9,046 nt of DNA from Phyllobacteriaceae bacterium UBA1940. GTDB taxonomy: Bacteria > Pseudomonadota > Alphaproteobacteria > Rhizobiales > Rhizobiaceae. A program made the position numbers and the translations under genes. Below are positions 1-5,121 of this stretch, piece by piece (the stretch's first letter is position 1; each line of letters starts with the position of its first letter). The notes below the pieces were generated by a model. It was not told where the DNA came from. It made no database searches and was given only the letters and a program-made list of their open reading frames with translations. Where the stretch lies: assembly GCA_002336975.1 (NCBI GenBank), contig DDFA01000093.1:1-9046 (forward strand), read 5' to 3'.

Positions 1-39
1 CGCAGCGGGACAAGTTTGATCGGCAGGAAATATTTGTCT

Positions 40-64
40 GTCGAATTGCGAATGGCAATTCGAC
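40..64. repeat. 9-bp perfect inverted repeat, 7-nt loop
   Basis: GTCGAATTG (40-48) is followed by its exact reverse complement CAATTCGAC (56-64) across a 7-base spacer. The site lies in the noncoding stretch 1-246, beyond the 3' end of the diheme cytochrome gene. It could be an operator for a gene off the left edge or an RNA hairpin. No U-run follows it on either strand, so a classic terminator is unlikely. Function is not known. Confidence 0.5.
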
Positions 65-85
65 GGGCAGGGTTTGTGTTTGGTG

Positions 86-141
86 GACGCCCACTGCGTC
101 GGGCGGCTTGCGCGATGCGTCACATCGAGGCTGCGCCGCCC
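86..141. repeat. Clustered short inverted repeats in noncoding DNA
   Basis: Two adjacent potential hairpins are visible. The first is GACGC (86-90) with GCGTC (96-100). The second is a nested structure: GGGCGGC (101-107) pairs with GCCGCCC (135-141), enclosing CGATG (113-117) with CATCG (123-127). The rest of 1-246 shows no reading frame with a convincing ribosome binding site or recognisable protein. Five-base stems are common by chance in GC-rich DNA, so only the nested one carries weight. It could be a structured 3' end for the cytochrome transcript or simply chance. Confidence 0.3.
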
Positions 142-246
142 TCCTGCTGGATCGTCTCACCAAACAACAAACAGATTGGACCACAATATCGGCACGAGGC
201 TCTGGCGTGACGCGGCAGGTCGATGATTGCCGGTTGGTCCTGAACG

Positions 247-1170
247 CTACCGAGCGGGATAACCGTTCGGATGCGGCGGGACCGCCTTCAGATAGGCCGC
301 GATCGCGGCCCGGTCGTCACCGGTCAGCCGCGCCATGTTGCGCACGACCTTCGCCATTTCCCCGCCTGCGGAATCGAATTCCGGCGTGAACCCGGACGAC
401 AGATATTCGGCGATCTCGCTTTCGCTCCACTTGCCGACATCGCGGCCTTGCGGCGTGATGTTGGGCACATTGCCGTCGCCTTCGGCGGCCTTTGCGCCCG
501 CCAGCCATTGCGACTTGTCGATACCGCCGGTGAAATCGCGCGGCGTGTGGCACTCCCCGCAATGGCCCGGACCTTCGACCAGATACTGGCCGGCGCTGAC
601 CGCCGGCGACGGGCTGGCGAGCGCCAGCACCGGTTCCGGCGACAGGTTCAGCAATTTCCACAGGCCGATCCCGCGCCGCAAGGTGAATGGAAAGCCGAGA
701 TCGTGTCCCGGCGCCCTGCCCTCCACCGCCGGCAGCGTCTTCATGAACGCATAGAGGTCGGAAATGTCGGAAAGCTTCATGCGCGCATAGGAGGTGAACG
801 GGAATGCCGGATAGTAATGGCTGCCGTCGGGCGACACCCCCATCTGCATGGCGTTCGCCAGGTCGGCCAGCGACCACGCGCCGATGCCGTCGCTTCCGTG
901 CTGCGAAATGTTCGGGACGACGAACGTCCCGAAATCGGTCTTCAGCGCCAGCCCGCCTCCCAGAGCAGGGGCGTCGGACGGCTCATCGCCGGGCGTTGCG
1001 TGGCATGAGGTGCAGCCGCCGGCCCAAAATATTCGCTCGCCGCGCTGCGCATCCCCGGGAGCGAGCGCGGCGATGTCCGCTTCGGGCAGGCGCTTCGGCG
1101 CGGTCAGCGCCCAGAACGCCGCCGCGCCGATTGCGCCAAGCGCCAGCAAGGCGGCGATCAGTCTCTTCAT
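247..1170 (-). CDS. Diheme c-type cytochrome
   Basis: The product is 307 residues and binds two c-type hemes, probably carrying electrons in the periplasm from a dehydrogenase toward the respiratory chain. A hydrophobic N-terminus (about residues 3-22, MKRLIAALLALGAIGAAAFW) is an uncleaved anchor or signal. Domain 1 has CTSCH (C53, C56, H57) and domain 2 has CGECH (C204, C207, H208). Each heme domain has a PNI motif followed by a GIGAWS or GKWSESEI stretch, as in cytochrome subunits of membrane dehydrogenases of the alcohol/gluconate dehydrogenase type. M272 in GGEMAKVV is a likely axial ligand of heme 2. In domain 1 the common YPAMPY motif reads YPAFPF, so its ligand must be another Met (M110 or M131 are candidates). 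The ATG at 1170 is chosen because the hydrophobic leader begins there; in-frame sequence upstream is shadow of the preceding gene. It lies 10 bases after the cytochrome c' gene, almost certainly in the same operon. No dehydrogenase partner is visible. Confidence 0.9.
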   Translation of the reverse strand: MKRLIAALLALGAIGAAAFWALTAPKRLPEADIAALAPGDAQRGERIFWAGGCTSCHATPGDEPSDAPALGGGLALKTDFGTFVVPNISQHGSDGIGAWSLADLANAMQMGVSPDGSHYYPAFPFTSYARMKLSDISDLYAFMKTLPAVEGRAPGHDLGFPFTLRRGIGLWKLLNLSPEPVLALASPSPAVSAGQYLVEGPGHCGECHTPRDFTGGIDKSQWLAGAKAAEGDGNVPNITPQGRDVGKWSESEIAEYLSSGFTPEFDSAGGEMAKVVRNMARLTGDDRAAIAAYLKAVPPHPNGYPAR

Positions 1171-1180
1171 CTGCAATGTG

Positions 1181-1609
1181 CTACTTCTTAATGCGATATG
1201 CCTCGTGGCAGGAACCGCAATTGGCGGCGATCTTGCCGAATGCGACCCCGAGCCCCGCCGCATCCGCCGGCGCGCCGGCGGCATCGACGTCGGCCTTGAA
1301 CTTGTCGGCGGCGGCCTGGAAGCCGGCCTTGTCTTCCCAGATCTTCGGCGAGGATTCGCCATCGCCGACGCTGCCCTCGGGCCACAGGGCGGCGACGTCC
1401 ACGCCCTTGGCGGCGTTTGCCTGCAGGGTCTGGAAGGCGGCGGTCACGACCGCTGCGTCAAACGGCGTTTCGCCCTTGGCCATCTTCGACAGGTCGCCTG
1501 CAATCTTGCCCCGTTCCTTCATCAGCGCCTCGCGGTCCTCCGCCGGGTCGGCGAAAGCGGCGGATGCGGCGATGCAAGCGACGGAGAATGCGACGAGAAG
1601 TTTCTTCAT
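1181..1609 (-). CDS. Cytochrome c'/c-556 family monoheme cytochrome
   Basis: The product is 142 residues, a four-helix-bundle periplasmic cytochrome. Residues 1-20 form a Sec signal peptide (MKKLLVAFSVACIAASAAFA), with cleavage expected after AFA. The single heme site CGSCH (C131, C134, H135) sits near the C-terminus, which is diagnostic for the c'/c-556 family, and the first helix carries R26-x3-M30. A methionine there can be the sixth ligand, giving low-spin c-556; high-spin c' leaves that side open and binds NO or CO. Sequence alone does not settle which. The ATG at 1609 is preceded by AGGGG (1616-1620) and opens directly into the signal peptide; a start 36 bases upstream would spoil the signal. 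The gene leads the operon with the diheme cytochrome. The hairpin at 1709-1731 isolates it from the superoxide dismutase gene, so its promoter should lie within roughly 1610-1708, where I could not pick a clear -35/-10 pair. Confidence 0.9.
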   Translation of the reverse strand: MKKLLVAFSVACIAASAAFADPAEDREALMKERGKIAGDLSKMAKGETPFDAAVVTAAFQTLQANAAKGVDVAALWPEGSVGDGESSPKIWEDKAGFQAAADKFKADVDAAGAPADAAGLGVAFGKIAANCGSCHEAYRIKK

Positions 1610-1685
1610 TGCGGGCCCCTGGCTGGCGTTGCGTCGAATTGCCAATCACAACGCCAACCTGCGGCAAAAAGACAGATGGGACCGC

Positions 1686-1701
1686 TTCACGCTTGCGTGA
1701 A
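1686..1701. repeat. Small hairpin beyond the sodB terminator
   Basis: TTCACGC (1686-1692) and GCGTGAA (1695-1701) form a perfect 7-bp inverted repeat with only two unpaired bases (more realistically 6 bp with a 4-base loop). Read on the minus strand it comes immediately after the sodB terminator and is followed, 15 bases on, by a run of five T (1666-1670). It may be a back-up terminator or part of the cytochrome operon's 5' region. Confidence 0.4.
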
Positions 1702-1703
1702 CG

Positions 1704-1731
1704 AAAACGGCCCCCGGACGATCCGGGGGCC
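1704..1731 (-). terminator. Rho-independent terminator of the sodB transcript
   Basis: A perfect 10-bp stem, GGCCCCCGGA (1709-1718) with TCCGGGGGCC (1722-1731), has a 3-base loop. In the minus-strand direction the stem is followed by GTTTT (1708-1704). It begins 31 bases past the sodB stop codon. The stem is very stable and the T-run short, as is usual in GC-rich genomes. Confidence 0.85.
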
Positions 1732-1762
1732 GAGGTCGACACGAACCGGAAATCTGGCGCGG

Positions 1763-2371
1763 TCAGGCAGACGCCTTTTCATACATGTCAAGCACGTGGT
1801 CCCAGTTGATCAGGCTGTCGACCCAGGCCTCGAGATATTTCGGCCGCGCGTTGCGGTAGTCGATGTAATAGGAGTGCTCCCACACGTCGACGCCGAGGAT
1901 CGGCTGGCCGCCATGCACAATCGGGTTTTCGCCATTGGCGGTCTTGGAGATTTCAAGCTTGCCGTTCTTCACCGACACCCAGGCCCAGCCCGAGCCGAAT
2001 TGGGTCGTGCCGGCGGCGATGAAGTCGGCCTTGAACTTGTCGTAGCCGCCGAGATCGGCGTCGAACGCCTTCTGCAGCTTGCCCGGCAGCTTGTTGCCGC
2101 CGCCGCCCTTCTTCATCCACTTCCAGAAATGGATGTGGTTGTAATGCTGGGCGGCGTTGTTGAAGAGACCGGCGTTCTTGCCGAACGACTGGCGAACCAC
2201 GGTCTCGAGATTGGCGTTGGATGCGTCAATGCCGGCGTCCGCCGCCAGCTTGTTGCCGTTGTCGACATAGGCCTTGTGGTGCTTGTCGTGGTGATATTCG
2301 AGCGTTTCCTTCGACATGAAGGGCTGCAATGCCTCGTAGTCGTAAGCGAGGGCGGGCAATTCAAATGCCAT
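1763..2371 (-). CDS. sodB: Superoxide dismutase, Fe/Mn family (Fe-type signature)
   Basis: The product is 202 residues, the usual length for a cytoplasmic single-domain Fe/Mn superoxide dismutase, which converts superoxide to O2 and H2O2. Metal ligands are readable: H27 (in EYHHDKHH), H79 (in QHYNHIHFW), and D162 with H166 (in LGVDVWEHSYY). Q75 in NNAAQ is the position typical of iron enzymes; manganese enzymes usually have Gly there and a Gln near position 146, where this protein reads TANGENP. Iron use is therefore the better guess, but cambialistic activity cannot be excluded. There is no signal peptide. The ATG at 2371 follows a strong AAGGAG (2379-2384, minus strand) at 7 bases; an in-frame ATG 33 bases further upstream lies before this site and is rejected. 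The gene is 130 bases downstream of the co-oriented aminotransferase gene and has its own terminator. Confidence 0.97.
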   Translation of the reverse strand: MAFELPALAYDYEALQPFMSKETLEYHHDKHHKAYVDNGNKLAADAGIDASNANLETVVRQSFGKNAGLFNNAAQHYNHIHFWKWMKKGGGGNKLPGKLQKAFDADLGGYDKFKADFIAAGTTQFGSGWAWVSVKNGKLEISKTANGENPIVHGGQPILGVDVWEHSYYIDYRNARPKYLEAWVDSLINWDHVLDMYEKASA

Positions 2372-2394
2372 GATAAATCTCCTTTGCGTATCGA

Positions 2395-2435
2395 TTGACG
2401 TCAACGCGCCACAAATTCGGGATCGCCGGGCGATC
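2395..2435. promoter_or_regulatory. Palindromes in the sodB leader region
   Basis: The 130 bases between the aminotransferase stop and sodB hold two palindromes. One is TTGACGTCAA (2395-2404, perfect, 10 bp). The other is GATCGCC-G-GGCGATC (2421-2435, 7-bp arms around one base). On the minus strand they lie upstream of the sodB ribosome binding site, where an operator or a 5' UTR structure would be expected. Ten-base palindromes occur several times by chance in 9 kb; the 15-base one is less likely to be random. I could not identify a convincing -35/-10 pair or a known Fur, RirA, Irr or MntR box. Confidence 0.35.
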
Positions 2436-2501
2436 TTTCCCTATCTAGGTCGAGCTGGCCCGATTTGAAACCGGTCCGGCGACGAAAACCTGCGCCCAGG
2501 C

Positions 2502-3368
2502 TCAGGAATGAGCCCAGTCCCAGTAGAGCTTGCGCGCCTTGGCCGCCACCGGGCCGGGCTGCAGGTCGCGGTTTTCGATCCTTGTTGCGGGAACCACCTT
2601 GGAGTGATTGCCGGTCGAGAAGATCTCGTCGGCGTCGAGGAAGTCCTTCATCGTCAGCGCTTTCTCAACAATCTTGTGGCCCGCCCCTTCAAGCAGCGAG
2701 ATGGTGCGGGCGCGGGTGATGCCCGAGAGGAAGGTGCCGTTGGCGGCCGGTGTGAATATCTGGCCGTCCTTGACCATGAAAATGTTCGAGGAGCCGGTCT
2801 CGGCGACGTTTCCGAGCATGTCGAGCACCAGGCAATTGTCAAAACCACGGTTCTTGGCCTCGGTGATGGCGCGGCCATTGTTGGGATAGAGGCAGCCGGC
2901 CTTGGCGTTGGTCGGCATGGTCTCGATGGTCGGCCGGCGGAACGGCGACACCGTCAGCGAAAAGCCGGTCGGGGCCTCCATCGGCGATTCGTAGAGGCAC
3001 AGGCAGAACCGGGTCGATTCCGGATCGGCCGGAACGCCCATATAGCCGCCGTGCTCGGCCCAGTACATCGGCCGCACATAGACCGCGGTCTTGCCGTCGA
3101 ATTTCTTGAACCCTTCCTTCGACAGACCAACGATCTCGTCGGCCTTTTTGGTCGCCTTCATGCCGAGCGCTGCGGCCGAGGCGTTGACGCGCGCGGCGTG
3201 CCGGTCGAGATCGGGCGAGACGCCCTCGAACCAGCGCGCGCCGTCGAAAACCGACGAACCGAGCCAGAAGGCGTGCGAGCGCGGGCCAATCAGCGCCACA
3301 TTGCCCTCATGCCAGTCGCCGTCGACATAGGTCCAGGTGGTGCTTGTGGCGGGAGTGGTCAGCGTCAT
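2502..3368 (-). CDS. Class IV aminotransferase, branched-chain type
   Basis: The product is 288 residues, a PLP-dependent fold-type IV aminotransferase, most likely transferring amino groups between branched-chain amino acids and 2-oxoglutarate in the cytoplasm. K156 (in NAKAGCLYPNN) aligns with the catalytic lysine of E. coli IlvE. E190 (in GNVAETGSSNIF) is the residue expected to contact the PLP ring nitrogen. LSGITRARTISLL (214-226) is the PLP-phosphate region, and YVRPMYW (97-103) and VFDGARWF (40-47) correspond to the family's substrate-pocket segments. Where canonical BCATs have a GTAAE-type loop, this protein reads GNHSKVVP (253-260), so the substrate is uncertain; a D-amino-acid or amine transaminase cannot be excluded. 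The ATG at 3368 has an AGGA about 10 bases upstream. The gene is divergent from the dehalogenase gene and upstream of sodB. Confidence 0.85.
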   Translation of the reverse strand: MTLTTPATSTTWTYVDGDWHEGNVALIGPRSHAFWLGSSVFDGARWFEGVSPDLDRHAARVNASAAALGMKATKKADEIVGLSKEGFKKFDGKTAVYVRPMYWAEHGGYMGVPADPESTRFCLCLYESPMEAPTGFSLTVSPFRRPTIETMPTNAKAGCLYPNNGRAITEAKNRGFDNCLVLDMLGNVAETGSSNIFMVKDGQIFTPAANGTFLSGITRARTISLLEGAGHKIVEKALTMKDFLDADEIFSTGNHSKVVPATRIENRDLQPGPVAAKARKLYWDWAHS

Positions 3369-3505
3369 CGGTTGTCATCCTGTTGTCGCCGAAGTCGATA
3401 CCGCCTCCTTCGGCCACGTCAACCTCTTCAGCGGCCAACCGACTGGGCCAGAGCTTGACCTCGGGGCCGGACGACCTTCACCTTGGCGGCGTTCGGAGAA
3501 ACCTG
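3369..3505. promoter_or_regulatory. Divergent intergenic region
   Basis: These 137 bases separate the start codons of the aminotransferase (minus) and the dehalogenase (plus) genes and must hold both promoters. CTTGACC at 3454-3460 matches the alphaproteobacterial -35 consensus on the plus strand, but no good -10 lies 16-18 bases downstream. No marked palindrome was seen. Confidence 0.35.
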
Positions 3506-4171
3506 ATGCGCTATTCCGCCTTTGTGTTCGACGCCTACGGCACCCTGTTCGACGTCCATGCGGCGGTTCGCCGCCATTCCGAAAAGATCGGGCCCGACGG
3601 CCAGCAGCTGTCCGAGATCTGGCGCGCCAAGCAGCTCGAATATTCCTGGACCAGGACGCTGATGGGCGCGGCCTACCAGGATTTCTGGGCGCTGACCGAA
3701 CAGGCGCTCGACTTCGCCTTCGCCAAGGTGCCCAGCGCCGACCGCGCCCATCGCCAGGCCCTCCTCGACGCCTATTGGCGGCTCGACTGCTACCCCGAGG
3801 CGCCAGCCGTGCTGAAGTCGCTCAAATCGCAGGGGGCGCGAATCGCCATCCTGTCGAACGGCTCGACGAGGATGCTCGAAAGCGCGGTCCAGTCGGCCGG
3901 CCTCGACCTCATCATCGACGACCTGTTTTCCGTCGACCGGGTGAAAAAGTTCAAGACCGACATGTCGGTCTACGAACTGGTCACCACCGCGTGGCGGCTC
4001 TACCCGGACAAGATTTCGTTCCAGTCGTCCAATCGCTGGGACGCGGCGGCCGCCAAACAGGCCGGATTCCGCACTGTTTGGCTCAACCGCACCGGCCAGC
4101 CGGACGAGTATCGCGACCTTGCGCCCGATCTCGTGCTGAACTCGCTCGACGGGCTCGCGACCCACTCCTGA
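3506..4171 (+). CDS. Haloacid dehalogenase, type II (HAD superfamily)
   Basis: The product is 221 residues and belongs to the L-2-haloacid dehalogenase group of the HAD superfamily. That group hydrolyses L-2-haloacids to D-2-hydroxy acids by way of an aspartyl ester. The nucleophile is D9 in FDAYGTLFDV; the DxY pattern (not DxD) separates dehalogenases from HAD phosphatases. R40 in IWRAKQLEYSW matches the halide-binding arginine. S117-N118 in LSNGS is motif II, K150 is the motif III lysine, and SSNRWD (174-179) is the C-terminal acidic motif with D179. All expected catalytic positions are present, so activity is plausible, although many chromosomal members have unknown natural substrates. The ATG at 3506 has GGAGA (3495-3499) six bases upstream; the frame is open for 54 more codons but that part is intergenic and lacks family similarity. 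No transporter or regulator of haloacid use is adjacent. Confidence 0.9.
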   Translation: MRYSAFVFDAYGTLFDVHAAVRRHSEKIGPDGQQLSEIWRAKQLEYSWTRTLMGAAYQDFWALTEQALDFAFAKVPSADRAHRQALLDAYWRLDCYPEAPAVLKSLKSQGARIAILSNGSTRMLESAVQSAGLDLIIDDLFSVDRVKKFKTDMSVYELVTTAWRLYPDKISFQSSNRWDAAAAKQAGFRTVWLNRTGQPDEYRDLAPDLVLNSLDGLATHS

Positions 4172-4214
4172 GCCGGCGCTGTCCGACCCGATCACCAATT
4201 GTTGCATTGCGGCA

Positions 4215-4230
4215 ACAGGCGTGAGCCTGT
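4215..4230 (+). terminator. Possible weak terminator hairpin after the dehalogenase gene
   Basis: ACAGGC (4215-4220) and GCCTGT (4225-4230) form a 6-bp stem closed by the GNRA-type tetraloop GTGA, 43 bases past the stop codon. No T-run follows, so this may be an mRNA 3'-end stabilising hairpin instead of a true terminator. Confidence 0.35.
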
Positions 4231-4260
4231 CACAGCTTCGCCACCATGCACCCACCTTGC

Positions 4261-4336
4261 CGCCCGATTTGGGCGTCCTAACCCACAAATCCGATCACCC
4301 GGCCCGGGATCCAGATCCCGGCCGCAACAACAACAA
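4261..4336 (+). promoter_or_regulatory. Hairpins and CAA repeat upstream of the L,D-transpeptidase gene
   Basis: Two hairpins precede the gene: CGCCC/GGGCG (4261-4275, 5-nt loop) and CCGGGAT/ATCCCGG (4304-4321, 4-nt loop CCAG). Directly after the second is (CAA)4 at 4325-4336, then the weak GGAA (4343-4346) and the start codon. A stable hairpin followed by an unstructured CAA tract ahead of a poor ribosome binding site is consistent with the tract helping ribosome access, but this is inference. Confidence 0.35.
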
Positions 4337-4355
4337 TAGTCTGGAATGCCAATTC

Positions 4356-5081
4356 ATGTCTTTCGCCTCGACCGTCCGCATCAGCCGTCGTCAATTTCTG
4401 GGAGCGGGGGCGGCGCTCGGCGCAACCGCGCTGGCAGGCTGCGCCAGCGTTCCGGCGGGACAGATGCCCCGCCTAGGCCCGCGCCGCGAACCGGTCGCCG
4501 CCGAACCGGCGCTTGACGGCTATGCGCAGATGTACGCCGCACGCGTCGACGAAGGCTACGAGCTTCCCGCGATCCCGATCGAAAAGGTCAACCGCCGGTT
4601 CCTGCGTCAGATCGTGGCCGACCCGACCGGAGAACCCGCCGGCTCGGTCGTCGTCGACGTCTCGAGCCACTTCCTATACCTGGTGCGCGGCAATGGCGAA
4701 GCCATCCGCTACGGCGTCGGCCTCGGCCGCGCCGGCTTCGAATGGTCGGGCCGCGCGGTGATCCAGTGGAAGCGCAAATGGCCGAAATGGACGCCGCCGG
4801 ACGAGATGATCGGCCGCAAGCCGGAGCTGGAAAAATGGTCGGTCCGCAATGGCGGCCAGCCGCCGGGCCTCGACAACCCGCTCGGCTCGCGCGCGCTCTA
4901 CATTTTCCAGAACAATGAGGACACGCTCTACCGGGTGCACGGCTCGCCGGAATGGTGGACCATCGGCAAATCCGTCTCCTCGGGTTGCGTTCGAATGATC
5001 AACCAGGACGTGATCGATCTCTACGACCGGGTTCCCAACAAGACGCCGATCCTGGTCACCTCGGGCCTGCGCACCGTCTGA
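4356..5081 (+). CDS. L,D-transpeptidase (YkuD domain), Tat-exported lipoprotein
   Basis: The product is 241 residues. The YkuD-domain enzyme forms 3-3 peptidoglycan cross-links or attaches proteins to peptidoglycan by a cysteine mechanism in the periplasm. The N-terminus MSFASTVRISRRQFLG carries a twin-arginine motif (SRRQFL, residues 10-15), followed by a hydrophobic stretch and the lipobox LAGC with C29, so it should leave by Tat and be lipidated. The catalytic domain covers about residues 95-238. H195 in HGSPEW and the SSGCVRM motif (S209, G210, C211, R213) are the catalytic His and Cys signature. The ATG at 4356 has only a weak GGAA nine bases upstream but is the one that opens into the signal peptide; longer in-frame sequence from a GTG at 4221 would bury the signal. 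The gene is convergent with the ATPase gene, 40 bases apart. Whether it makes 3-3 cross-links or anchors lipoproteins cannot be told from sequence. Confidence 0.93.
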   Translation: MSFASTVRISRRQFLGAGAALGATALAGCASVPAGQMPRLGPRREPVAAEPALDGYAQMYAARVDEGYELPAIPIEKVNRRFLRQIVADPTGEPAGSVVVDVSSHFLYLVRGNGEAIRYGVGLGRAGFEWSGRAVIQWKRKWPKWTPPDEMIGRKPELEKWSVRNGGQPPGLDNPLGSRALYIFQNNEDTLYRVHGSPEWWTIGKSVSSGCVRMINQDVIDLYDRVPNKTPILVTSGLRTV

Positions 5082-5121
5082 GACGCCCGGTGAACTGACG
5101 ATCCGGCGCGGCTTGTCCGGT

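Noticed and set aside
16..210. A 64-codon plus-strand frame near the left edge
   Set aside because: It has no good ribosome binding site and no recognisable sequence, and it overlaps the inverted repeats. Retained as noncoding.
848..2398. A 516-codon open frame on the plus strand across the two cytochrome genes and sodB
   Set aside because: It runs antisense through three well-supported genes and the sodB terminator, has no ribosome binding site and no recognisable domain. Long antisense frames are common in GC-rich DNA.
2508..3458. A 316-codon plus-strand frame opposite the aminotransferase gene
   Set aside because: It is antisense to a clear PLP enzyme and its composition (Arg, Gly, Val, His rich) is typical of a codon-bias shadow.
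3506..4171. Haloacid dehalogenase as sign of a xenobiotic-degradation island
   Set aside because: No transporter, regulator or mobile element is nearby, and such genes are frequent in housekeeping regions of these genomes.
3428..4288. A 286-codon minus-strand frame opposite the dehalogenase gene
   Set aside because: The plus-strand frame holds all HAD motifs; the antisense product is low complexity.
5082..5121. Possible bidirectional terminator between the convergent transpeptidase and ATPase genes
   Set aside because: Only short CCGG pairings and a 5-base TGAAC/GTTCA match are present and no T-run is seen, so I do not call a terminator.
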